Shown piece by piece: positions 30,568-42,458 of a DNA stretch of 64,000 nt (the first letter of the stretch is position 1; every line of letters begins with the position of its first letter). Under the pieces are notes generated by a model. The model saw nothing but the letters and a program-made list of their open reading frames with translations, had not been told where the DNA came from and searched no databases. Source of the stretch: Tubiluchus corallicola. Lineage: Eukaryota; Priapulida; Priapulimorpha; Priapulimorphida; Tubiluchidae. The translations under genes were made by a program, and so were the position numbers. The stretch is taken from positions 280,514 through 344,513 of the forward strand of contig JAQGDQ010000107.1 of NCBI GenBank assembly GCA_030141605.1. The letters run 5' to 3'.

Positions 30568-33500
30568 TCACGACTCTTCTCCACATTTACATATTACGGA
30601 TGTATCAACATTTTCCTTATCATCACACATGTATTTGAATGGATGAAAGACTGTTCCCTCCGGGCAGTTCATTGGAACACGCATTTCATTGGGTGTGTTC
30701 TGCCACAGACATAGATAGTACTTGCGACAGTTTATTGGATTTGCCATTACCATGTGCGAATGTCCGGAGCAAGAGGGACCTGGTCCTTTCACCTCACATT
30801 GCGTACTTTCTGTAGCCATTCCCACAGCGCCGTTTCTTCCAGAAGCAGATGAACCGGAATCCGAAAGTTTTGTTTCCTCCAATTCTGGATTATATGGCCT
30901 CTGCTCTTCCTGGGCAACTACTGGGCCAAGGCTTTCGCCCCCATGAGTATTACTGGGATATGTCTCGTGTCCAACAGTACCAGGTAATTCATAATCGTTG
31001 TAAGTATTACGTGGATATTGTTCATAGGATTGATTTGTAGGATACCCTTCATAAGAATAAGCTGTATGGTGTGGAAATGGAATACCAACTGTGGAAACAT
31101 GTGATGGATACGTATCATAGTGGCCTGGATAGCTTTCATATGCATCGTGTCCATGTTCAGGGTATGTTTCATGAGGATGCACTTCATAGTGTCCATGTTC
31201 AGGGTACGTTTCATGAGGATGCACTTCATAGTGTCCATGTTCAGGGTACGTTTCATGAGGATGCACTTCATAGTGTCCATGTTCAGGGTACGTTTCATGA
31301 GGATGCACTTCATAGTGTCCATGTTCAGGGTACGTTTCATGAGGATGCACTTCATAGTGTCCATATTCAGGGTACGTTTCATGAGGATGCACTTCATAGT
31401 GTCCATATTCAGGATACGTTTCATGAGGATGCACTTCATAGTGTCCATGTTCAGGGTACGTTTCATGAGGATGCACTTCATAGTGTCCATGTTCAGGATA
31501 CGTTTCATGAGGATGCACTTCATAGTGTCCATGTTCAGGATACTCTTCATGAGGATGCACTTCATAGTGTCCATGTTCAGGATACGTTTCATGAGGATGC
31601 ACTTCATAGTGTCCATGTTCAGGATACTCTTCATGAGGATATAATTCATTAGGATGAACTTCATAGTGTCCATGTTCAGGGTACGTTTCATGAGGATGCA
31701 CTTCATAGTGTCCATGTTCAGGGTATGTTTCATGAGGATGCACTTCATAGTGTCCATGTTCAGGGTATGTTTCATGAGGAAGCACTTCATAATGTCCATG
31801 TTCAGGGTATGTTTCATGAGGATGCACTTCATAGTGTCCATGTTCAGGGTATGTTTCATGAGGAAGCACTTCATAATGTCCATGTTCAGGGTATGTTTCA
31901 TGAGGATGCACTTCATAATGTCCATGTTCAGGGTATGTTTCATGAGGATGCACTTCATAATGTCCATGTTCAGGGTATGTTTCACGAGGATGCACTTCAT
32001 AATGTCCATGTTCAGGGTATGTTTCACGAGGATGCACTTCATAGTGTCCATGTTCAGGGTATGTTTCATGAGGATGCACTTCATAGTGTCCATGTTCAGG
32101 GTATGTTTCATGAGGAAGCACTTCATAGTGTCCATGTTCAGGGTACGCTTCATGAGGATGCACTTCATAGTGTCCATGTTCAGGGTATGTTTCATGAGGA
32201 AGCACTTCATAATGTCCATGTTCAGGGTATGTTTCATGAGGATGCACTTCATAATGTCCATGTTCAGGGTATGTTTCATGAGGATGCACTTCATAATGTC
32301 CATGTTCAGGGTATGTTTCACGAGGATGCACTTCATAATGTCCATGTTCAGGGTATGTTTCACGAGGATGCACTTCATAGTGTCCATGTTCAGGGTATGT
32401 TTCATGAGGATGCACTTCATAGTGTCCATGTTCAGGGTATGTTTCATGAGGAAGCACTTCATAGTGTCCATGTTCAGGGTATGTTTCATGAGGAAGCACT
32501 TCATAATGTCCATGTTCAGGGTATGTTTCACGAGGATGCACTTCATAATGTCCATGTTCAGGGTATGTTTCATGAGGATGCACTTCATAGTGTCCATGTT
32601 CAGGGTATGTTTCACGAGGATGCACTTCATAATGTCCATGTTCAGGGTATGTTTCATGAGGATGCACTTCATAATGTCCATGTTCAGGGTATGTTTCACG
32701 AGGATGCACTTCATAATGTCCATGTTCAGGGTATGTTTCACGAGGATGCACTTCATAATGTCCATGTTCAGGGTATGTTTCACGAGGATGCCCTTCATAA
32801 TGTCCATGTTCAGGATATGTTTCACGAGGATGCCCTTCATAATGTCCATGTTCAGGGTATGTTTCACGAGGATGCCCTTCATAATGTCCATGTTCAGCAT
32901 ACAGTTCATCAGGGTGTGTTTCATAACCATAACTTTCATAAGGATGAACTTCATAGAGTTCAGACCCAGGGTAAGTATCGTAATAATTGCTTTTTTCATA
33001 AGGGTACGCATGCGGCTCGTTTACTGGATATATTTCAGAACTTTCACGAGGATGTACTTCGAAATCATCATACTGTCCATGTGCTGAATATGCACCGTAA
33101 TTCTCATGTGTTTGATGAGGGTGCACGTCATACTGCTCCGGCAGATATATTACATAATTGTGAGCGTCATAAGGATAGCTGTTGCTAGGGTAGACTTCAT
33201 ATGCATCTCTGTGTGGATATGTTTCGTAATTGTACGTTTCGTGGGGAATCATTTCGTGTTCTTGATATGGTATGTAACTTCCTTGTGTTTGATGAGGATA
33301 CGCATCGTGATAATTCCCGTGCCGTGAATATGATGACTCCACTCTGCGACTGCGACTGTGCCCATGGTAGGCATGGTGCTCATCATATCCATGAACAGGG
33401 TGTTGTCCTTCTTGCTGATGGGATACATGTTGTACGTAGTGTCGCCGATGTTGCACAGTATGACGCCTGTACGTCTCACCGTGATGTGATGTTGCATAAT

Positions 33501-36500
33501 GTGGTTCTACTGCACCCGTTTCATACTTGTGCGGCAACTGCTGTAAAACATTTGAAGATTTTGTGTGGATTACATAGGTCACCTGTGTCACTTCCAGCAA
33601 TTCTGTTTTTATTGTGGTCAACAGAGGATTCCTTCCATGATTACAATGACCTTTAAAATCATCAAAACCTAATGCCCAGACCATAACGCCTCCAAGGTGA
33701 TTGTCGATCACATACTTGACCTACAAACAAAAACTAGTTAGACGAACCCTATTGTCAGTCAGGGAAAAATGAGGCCCGTTGATAACATGCAAATGCGTTG
33801 CAAAAATTACAAAAGTTGGTGATCAGTAACCAGTTGAATGCTAACTGTGGTCAACAATACGTACAAAAAAATTAGTGAAAGTTTGGTGATGGAAGTTCTA
33901 GAACTTGTCCAAATATACTGCAAAGGATTGTTACCTTTTCACTAATACTCCTTGAATCCTCGTAGCCAATCCATTGGTCATTTTTGTAAGCAAATGGAAC
34001 AAGCTGATCTTCAACCCAAAAGCTTTCATAGCTTGGCATCACTTCAGAACACACCTACAAAAGATTTAAGTAATGCAAGTCATTAAAATTAATAGAAATA
34101 AACCACAATTTTTATTTATTTGCAAATGTGACAAATGCCGCACATTGGTACCATTAAAATGTTTGTGAATTTTCCGAAACAGATTTGCGAATCTTTATAA
34201 TCTGCAAATTTTGTCGTAATTTATTCATTTATTATGAGTGAAGACGTAGATCTGTAAGTCATTCAAAAAATATTCGCAAGAAGCATTATCAGTTGTTCAG
34301 TTGGCTAAATCTATCACTTAAGCAGTAATAAGATTGGTGTTTACCAATCCACAAGAAGCCGAAAATCTTAATAAGAATAAGCTCAAGCAAAGTTTTGTGG
34401 GCACAAACCTCGTAGTACGGCATCATTCCTTCCTGTTGATACATGTGTCCAGCCTTGCCACTTCCTACAATAGGTGCATTTAACATGTGGTCAGATGGGT
34501 CTTGGAGAGTGTAAGTCTGTCCAAAAAGAGGAATTCCCAGCAGCAATTTCTTTGGATCCGTTCCATGGTTTATCCAATATTGGACGATGAATTCCTTAAA
34601 AAAAAGCAACGATAATAGGATTTAGGTTATCTAAGTACACTAAAAACTAAGGAACGCTATATGGCATGGAAGATTATTAAATTATCTAAGTACACTAAAA
34701 ACTAAGGAACGCTATATGGCATGGAAGATTATTAGATTGTCTAAGTACACTAAAAACTAAGGAACGTTATATGGCATGGAAGATTATTAGATTATCTAAA
34801 TACACTAAAAACTAAGGAACACTACATGGCATGGAAGATTATTAGATTATCTAAGTACACTAAAAACTAAGCAACACTACATGGCATGGAAGATTAATAG
34901 ATTATCTAAGTACACTAAAAACTAAGGAACACTACATGGCATGGAAGATTATTAGATTATCTAAGTACACTAAAAACTAAAGAACATTATATGGCATGGA
35001 AGATTATTAGATTATCTAAGTACGCTAAAAACTAAGGAACATTACATGGCATGGAAGATTATTAGATTATCTAAGTACACTAAAAACTAAGGAACATTAC
35101 ATGGCATGGAAGATTATTAGATTATCTAAGTACACTAAAAACTAAGGAACGCTATATGACATGAAAGATTACTAGGTTATTTAAGTACCCTAAAAACTAA
35201 GGAACACTACATGGCATGGAAGATTATTAGGTTATCTAAGTACACTAAAAACTAAGGAACATTATATGGCATGGAAGATTATTAGATTATCTAAGTACAC
35301 TAAAAACTAAGGAACACTACATGGCATGGAAGATTATTAGGTTATCCAAGTACACTAAAAACTAAGGAACACTACATGGCATGGAAGATTATTAGGTTAT
35401 CCAAGTACCCTAAAAACCAAGGAACACTATATGGCATGGAAGATTACTAGGTTATCTAAGGAAAACGATCATACCGCATCTTCATAGCTATTAGTCTCAA
35501 AAGTGCTTCCGTGATTTTCCAATAATTTATCCCTTTCACACACATGACACAAAAATGCTGCCCTTGCTTGTGTGTGATTTTCCAAGTTGTCTTACACTTA
35601 ACTGAAATTACTAAAAACAAAGATATTTCAAAGGCGACCTCTTCACTTACAATATTCGCAGTTTTGTCCACATCGTAGGAGTGAGGATGCAAAGGACTTC
35701 CATGACCAGCGTGTTTGTTCCATATTCCATTAAGGTGATAAGTCATCATTGGTAAATAATCACTAAACCTGCATTTAGAAATCAAGAATATTATGAGAAG
35801 CTTTTTCTCTTTGAGCACAAATAACCAGAGATGTTTTTTACACAAGGCGCTTTGCAAGGATTAATGGTAGTAGATGATAGATTTCAAGGACAATTTTGAG
35901 GTTAGTCACTTGACCTGCAGGGCGGTTATCTTCTACATAATAATTTATCATTCACTGATAATTCAACTTTTAAATAGCGTTATTAGTACCAATTATTTTC
36001 ATCAAAAATAAGAAACGTATTTATAAACGCACGAAGAGATTTTCGGGATGTCGTAACCCAAATCTATCCAGTATTTAGCGCCCGGTATCGTGGTGGCCAA
36101 GATTAGTTGATTGTTGCCGGAAAACTTGGCTTCCATCGTAAAGATCTTGTGAAGCTCCTAAAAATTAAACACACAATTGTACATAAATTTAAAATTGACA
36201 CAGAGATATTGGGTAAGAAGAGTCCTCACTTTGCATTAATTTGTTCAAGCCAAAACTACACCATATAGACACGAAGAACCGACGGTCAACTAGCAGAACT
36301 AACAACCTGCTTTAAAATGCTTGAAAAGATGAATTTCAAGAGCAAAGCAGTTAGAGTGTTATAGCCTGTCAAATACTACTAATATTTTTATATCAATACC
36401 TCTAAGAGCAGTGGTAAATTGTCTCTATCTGAAGGATGTCCACCTCTTCGTTCGTAGCCCGGAAACTCCCAGTCGACATTTAGTCCATCGAAACCATATT

Positions 36501-38970
36501 GTCTCAGGAAATGAAGTACAGAATTAACAAAGGTAAGACGTGAGTTGAGAGACCACGCCATATTGCTGAAACGCTGTGAACCTTCTGCCCAACCGCCTAC
36601 TGCTAGCAGTACCTTCAGATCTGGATTTTGGTTTTTTAGGGCCAGGATTCTCTGAAACAATTCTAAAAAAGAATTTTATTAAATGCTTCGACAGAAACAG
36701 TTAGTGCAAACGGATTTTTTAGTTAGGTATTACTGCAAATAGCAATTTAAAGCCCAACCAGCGTCTTAAACAATGCAATAACGATGTTTTAAAAAACGTT
36801 TAGCTCAAAATTTGGTTTAACAATGAATGCGACACATCATTTTTGTGACATGGGTTAAAGTGCATAAATGGCCTCTTGAAATTCTGACAAAATATAAAAT
36901 TTGTGGAAAGTTACTTCAATACTCATTGCTTCATTAGGTTTTTTCCTTGTACCACAGCTTTGAATGCACTTTTACTTGATCAGGTCTTTGTTCAGTTTGT
37001 TGCTTTCTTGCACCGTGTACCTTGGTTATTGTTAAGTAGGTCTTTACCAGGGATTTTTCAATGTGTTTTATATCGTCAATTTTTATGTGCTTTATCATTT
37101 AACAAAAAAGTTGGAAAAACGCAACAAAATTAAAGCAAAATTAAATCAATTTTTTTTATTTGCCATTGAAATAACTAAAACTGAACCTCATTTGGGTTTG
37201 TTAAGCTAAGAAGTGAGGAGAAGAGCATGTCAGAATGATTGATTTATGATTGATCCATTCATTGTACTATTTATTTCAGCATAAAAGCCACAAAAACATA
37301 CAATTAAAATTTACCTAGACTAAAACTAGAAGTGCTAAAAAATACTATATGCAGAAAGTGAGTAAAAGCATTTAAAATTAGAGCTACGAGCTTCAAAGTT
37401 ACGAAATTACGCGAGTTACCATTTCAGGAACAGAAGACATGTCTCGGGGTGAGTCTGGAAAGTTCACGATCCTACTCTGTAGAATTTTCAAACCATACCT
37501 GTTTTTGTTATCGCATTGTTGCTATCATTACGTATATAGTTTAATGTTTTGTGTTGCAAATCAGCCAAATAAAAAATTATTGAATTGAATTGAATTGTGT
37601 CCAATGTGATAATTAGCCAGAAAAGAAAGTCATCAATGATACCACAGGCTGGGGAGTTAAGCACAGGGTGCGCTGCGTTCGTGTGCTAGGCGTAAAATAT
37701 GAGTGGTGCATTCGGGGCTACGATAAGCTGAAACCATTTAACAAGCAGAGCCATCAAGATGTTGCAGACCTCATTTTATTTCTTCCCTTTGGCTGTAGAT
37801 TAAATTAGTTACTAGATCTATATCTAAATGCGATTAAGTGTGAAGTCGAGATTTCGTACCGCTTCTCTAAGAAAAGAACCAAAAAACCATGATTTTTATC
37901 ATATTGTCAATTTAGTAGGTTTGTGAACAGATTGTAAAACTAGTAAAATGATTATACTTATTTACTTCTATTTATAAACCTTTTTTCGTGAATGAATATT
38001 CGACTGGTGATCTTCAAGTAATTTTAACACTTTGCGTGCAATCTGAAAAGTATTTCGGGAGTGTATAAAATAGACCTGACGTTTTTTGGTATTTCTACCC
38101 ACAGTACCTGTTTAAACTCAAAACCCACTACCCAGTGTCCACGACTTCAGTCCCTAAACCTCGATACCTTTTTACCTCAGCTTGCAATCTCAATAGCCAG
38201 AACGACAATGTTGTGTATTCGTTTAATAGTCACGTCGTACTGTCTCTCTTCAAACACTTAGGCAAATACAGTGGCTGCGTAGCCTGATAGGTAAAACGTC
38301 CGAGCTCCGTACAGGAGGTTGCGTGTTCGATACGAAAGACAGTCATATAAAAAAATTAAAAAATGCTACGTGTAGTTGCCCTGTGTGACTAATCTCTGTT
38401 ATGTAGTTGTAATTCGTAATTTATCGTGGGCAATAAAAAATCTCATTGCAGCTTTGTTTGTCTGTTCTACTTAAAGCTGAATCATCATCGTTGTCGTCGT
38501 CGCCATAATCATCATCATCATCGCAATGAGCACAGAAATTTCTTTGGATGGTAAACAATAACACCATATTGGCAAAAGCACTTTGCAACAAGCAACTTAC
38601 CTAAATCTGACTCTGACTTGGCCGTCAGCTCATTATCCAATATTGTGGCGTATCCAAACACGATGTGCGTGCAAGTTGAGGGGTCGATGTCTTCTGGTAA
38701 GAACGTGGCTGGCGCGGGACGTCGAGCTGCCTCCCCCGGGTAAAAGCAGAACCGCACGTAGGAATCGTAGTCATGAAGATGACTTGGAACTTCTGGAAAG
38801 TAATTAAATAAAATAATTAGCTAATTAGTTATAAGTTTAAATTCGAGATTATCAGTTATTGGTAAAGTGAACACAATATATTTGAACCAGAAACCTTTGG
38901 AATTCAAACCAATGACTAGACAACACAGACACGTGTGAACGCGGGCGTTCTTAATTCAATCCCATGAGTA

Positions 38971-39016
<46 letters not shown>

Positions 39017-40195
39017 TTTATTAGTTTATCACCATTTTTAAAATAGCAAAATACATAACTAACAGATTTATAAATCTATACAACATACAATAATACAACA
39101 TTACAAAGTGCAAAAGTAATTATTGATTAGTGGTGAAAGGGTGGCGAAAGAACTATAAGTCATCGAGGTCAGCCACCCTCTCAGAATTGTTACTAATATA
39201 ATTAATTAGTTAATGCGCATGTATCAGATAATAAAAAATTATCAGATTTTGCATTTAAGACGAATGAAAATTGAACGTTATACGAATGTGTTAGTTTATA
39301 ATAAAATAATGTTCAATAATGGGAAAGAAGAGACACACGTGCCTATCTTTTAATAATAATTTAACCTTTACGTATTTAAAATTAATATTATGAGGACCTA
39401 GAGTCAAAGGAAGAAAAAAAATTAATTTTCCGCTTGAAGCTAGCAAAAGTGGATAAACATGTATGTTTAGTTATGAAAAAAAAGAGTTGAAAGAAAAGTA
39501 TCTTAAAATTCTTTAGGATTAGCGTTCATTATTGCATAATATTAGGTCACCAACCAAGGGAACTGTTAGTTTACTTACACTTAACTGTTTACTGTAATTA
39601 CTAATTACCTAACCATAATATGGTGTTTTGGATAATTAGTCTTTGATTGTAGTGTGAAAACAAAGAATTTAACAAACGATTGCGGTTTATGCTCACCAAC
39701 AGATAGCTGTTAATCGTAGATGGAAGGAATCGCAATGGATTGTTAAATTCTGATTAACACATTTAAAACATAGTAACATCGCTAATTTGGCTACTAAACA
39801 ATGGTGTTTCATTAACGGCACAGGCACGGAAACAAAGGTTCATATCAATAACATTTGATTTACTTTTATCAAAATCCCACACAAACCGTAAATGAAAAAA
39901 AGAATTTGCCAAAAATTGCGCCAGCGTTAATTAAGATTCTCCAGACATTTGCTGTCAAAATTTCATGTTGAAAAAAACCAATCAAACAATCAGTGAAACA
40001 ACTGCTGAACTTATAGAGATACAGATATGTTCATTTTCTTAATGTCTTACACCTAATAATGGCGAAATAATTTAACTAACCGACGTCAAACTGTATTTAA
40101 AATGTGAAACCAAATTAATACTTACCTGGCTGAGTTTCAGTAGATGATAGTCCTGCCAGTAATACCAATACCAGGCAAACACCTATCCCCTGCAT
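30568..40195 (-). CDS. Chitinase-like GH18 protein with His-rich repeat linker and CBM14 domain
   Basis: Eight coding exons on the minus strand: 40195-40126, 38792-38601, 36662-36400, 36157-36033, 35768-35651, 34594-34409, 34054-33935, 33720-30568. All junctions are GT-AG with matching phase; total 1,408 residues. Order: signal peptide (MQGIGVCLVLVLLAG), GH18 barrel (FYPGE..CTHIVFGYA; LLAVGGW; FDGLNVDWEFPG; DYLPMMTYHLNGIW; LLGIPLFGQTYTL; YKNDQWIGYED; GVMVWALGFDDFKG), a roughly 880-residue His/Tyr/Glu/Pro-rich linker, then a C-terminal CBM14 domain with six cysteines spaced 13, 5, 14, 12 and 11. The catalytic Glu is kept, but the DxxDxDxE motif has Asn at its second Asp and the MTYD motif reads MTYH. 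This suggests weak or absent hydrolysis with chitin binding retained. Poly(A) signal on the minus strand at 30427-30422. Confidence 0.93.
31159..32895 (-). repeat. 42-bp coding tandem repeat (41 units of a 14-residue motif)
   Basis: The consensus residue unit is EHGHYEVHPHETYP. Variants: G for V in the first three units, R for the second-last His position in about a dozen, L for the middle His in five, and Tyr for His in two. One unit carries a 5-residue insertion (NELYPHEEYP, near 31640). Units 11-18 and 19-26 share the same variant order, a higher-order duplication of 336 bp. The repeat keeps frame throughout, unlike the non-coding minisatellites here. Long frames on the plus strand across it are by-products. 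Confidence 0.97.
34625..35458. repeat. 55-bp tandem repeat, about 15 copies, in chitinase-like intron
   Basis: Each unit contains TACACTAAAAACTAAGGAAC and ATGGCATGGAAGATTATTAG. The array fills almost all of the intron between exons 35768-35651 and 34594-34409, stopping about 30 bp from the downstream exon's acceptor. Units differ by a few substitutions. Confidence 0.95.
38268..38455 (+). mobile_element. tRNA-derived SINE-like element
   Basis: TAGCCTGATAGG resembles an RNA polymerase III A box, and about 35 bp later GTGTTCGATAC resembles a B box (GGTTCGANNCC). An AT-rich body follows and the region ends near CAATAAAAAATCTC. No complete cloverleaf is formed, so it is not a tRNA gene. It lies in the chitinase-like intron 2. 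Confidence 0.55.
38983..39330 (-). mobile_element. Probable LINE 3' end with (GCTT)n tail
   Basis: A run of AAGC units (38983-39014) is followed by AT-rich sequence with a hairpin (GGGTGGCGA ... TCAGCCACCC, 39138-39180). The hairpin resembles the one at about 7618-7660. Read on the minus strand this is a retrotransposon 3' end with tetranucleotide tail. It lies in the first intron of the chitinase-like gene. Confidence 0.5.
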
Positions 40196-40324
40196 ACTGC
40201 AAAAATAATCGAGTATTTTCATGATCGTTAGTTATCAATCATTAGTAGAAAAAAATTGTAATGCAAGCAAAAATTATTCTATATAATTCCGTGTTATAAA
40301 TTAAAGTAAAATATATAAAGTATA

Positions 40325-40570
40325 ATATAAAGTAAAAACCGGACCCAATCTTAAACTGTAGGTCAAAACAATCTACTCGTTAAAATATTGAAAGGAAACA
40401 TACTATATAAAGTAAAACCGGACCCAATCTTAAACTGTAGGTCAAAACAATCTACTCTTTAAAATATTGAAAGGAAACATACTATATAAAGTAAAACCGG
40501 ACCCAATCTTAAACTGTAGGTCAAAACAATCTACTCTTTAAAATATTAAAAGGACACATACTATTTTTTT
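40325..40570. repeat. 79-bp tandem repeat, 3 copies, plus a distant fourth
   Basis: Copies begin near 40331, 40411 and 40490 with AGTAAAACCGGACCC and contain TCTTAAACTGTAGGTC. A fourth, diverged copy is at about 41413-41490, about 900 bp away. Confidence 0.9.
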
Positions 40571-40585
40571 TCAAAAATGACTTAC

Positions 40586-40690
40586 ATGAAAGAATGCTTA
40601 GCGCAATTTATCCCAAAATAGTTTAGCAAGCACAAAAGAATGGGACACACTCCAACAACAAGAGTAAAATTCACAGTTTAGTGGGAAAAT
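40586..40690 (-). other. Candidate non-coding first exon of the chitinase-like gene (a)
   Basis: On the minus strand TTCTTTCAT|GTAAGTCATT is a good donor at 40586/40585. The coding exon at 40195 is preceded by the acceptor TTTTTGCAG|T. The two could join as a 5' UTR intron. The upstream end of this exon is not defined by the sequence. Confidence 0.4.
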
Positions 40691-41506
40691 AATCTGAGAA
40701 TTAGTGCACTTGTATTGCTGATGATTTTACTCGTCGTTTGTAAAACTTCGAAACTTAAAATTTCGATGTTTAAGTTGGCGAAATAGCGTTTAGGAAATAA
40801 ACCGGTAATACATTGTAGTTATAGTTCTGTCGGAATAGGCACGTAACTCGTATACACAGATTTATTTTTGTGGGAAAACCAAATTAAAACGTAAAAATGT
40901 TTTTCTTGCTAAGCATTTTACAATCACTGCACAGTCCCGAAAAGAAAATGAAAATGAGACTTCGGGTCTAGGCAGAAAAACGTCACAAACAGTGAAAATA
41001 TAACCACCCTTTTTCATATCCCATAAAAACCCTTCTCCGTTTCTAGGAAAAAACTATCCACAGACCAAGATGTTGGGTCAAATAAATTTTTCCGACAAAA
41101 TTAAAACAATGACAGAACATGAATGATGGAACAAAGATACAGTAAATTAAATTTTGATACTAAAGCCCAGAGACAGGAAATTTGAAAATAGATGGGATAC
41201 AGCCTGGATTTTGTCTCCCTATTTCCCTATTTCCAATGATTAAAGCAGCCCAAAGTTCATTCTTTTTGTTTGGTAAACTAATTTCAGCATTTCCACTGTT
41301 AGACCTCTTACACTGGAGTGAATCTAACAATTAACATCAATTTTGATCCTGAAATTTCTGTGGAAAATTAATGACTTAATTGAGTAACTAGAATCAAGAT
41401 TATTATTATTAAAGTAAAACCAGGCCTAATCTTAAACTGTAGGTCAAAACAATCTACTCTTTAAAATATTGAAAGGAAACATACTCTTTTTTTCAAAAAT
41501 GACTTA

Positions 41507-41640
41507 CGTGAAATAATTAATACCCCAGAAATACAATTTCACGTTCGCGCCACTAGTTCTTCGCTGTTACATGCATTTCGCCATTCGTTAGCTAGACGGG
41601 CACTAGCGCCTGCATTTCAGAAACGCAATGCACAAAAAAC
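41507..41640 (-). other. Candidate alternative first exon of the chitinase-like gene (b)
   Basis: TTATTTCAC|GTAAGTCATT at 41507/41506 repeats the donor context of candidate (a), including the downstream 79-bp repeat unit. The upstream 110 bp is GC-richer than the surroundings (about 41540-41650). The start is not defined. Confidence 0.35.
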
Positions 41641-42458
41641 AGGTGCTGTGCCTCTCTGTTCAGATGCGTTAGTTTGCGACGAACTACAAACATTCGACAG
41701 CTCATGCGTGAGCACAGCACTTATTCTGAAATTTGAATTTTTATATTAAAACTTGCCTTGCTTTGATACAACACACTGAATACCACTGTACTTTTCAAAC
41801 AGTTCAAACAAGCTAGTGGAGTATTTTTGCCTTTGAAAATTATGTTAATTGGTGATGTCATCAATAGGTGGGCTAGCCCGCCGTTAATTAAATTTTTAAT
41901 CTATTATTTAATTATGAGAACTACTTTTGCGGTATTAATTGTGTTAAAATGTATCCCTTTTATCGGACTTGAAATGGGCTGGTATATAAAAAAATCACCC
42001 TGTCTTCCTTTAAGGATGGAAAAAACCAACAATTGATGAAATTTTGATGCCAAACATGAAAGACAGTTAGATAAACACGAGTATTTTAGCTAGCAGCAAA
42101 ACTAGCAATGAACAGCAATCATCAAAATAGCAATAAAGGAAAACATAAGCGATGAACGGACTGTTTAGCATATATACTAAGTGCCTTTCTGGCTTTTTCC
42201 TTAGAGAAATTAAGTATAGCACCGTCTATCAATGATAACTCACTGTATCAAATCAAAGAACGAAAAATGCTTGAACTGGCAGTGTCTCTCTTCGGTAGGA
42301 CATTTTTACATACAACGATATAATGCGCTAAGATACTTAATTTATAAGTTTTTGTAGTTACATTACACTACAGACGCGAACAGCTAGTAGTTTCACAAGT
42401 GTGAATCTTTTCAATGGCTTCTATAATTTAACGAGCAGGGTGGGCTCTAGGTAGTCTG

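Noticed and set aside
30918-33188. Long plus-strand and alternative minus-strand frames over the chitinase-like repeat (477-697 codons)
   Set aside because: Shadows of the 42-bp in-frame repeat. The true frame is fixed by the GH18 upstream, the CBM14 downstream and splice phase.
38268-38345. Possible tRNA gene
   Set aside because: A- and B-box-like motifs are present but the acceptor and anticodon stems do not pair. Treated as a tRNA-derived SINE.
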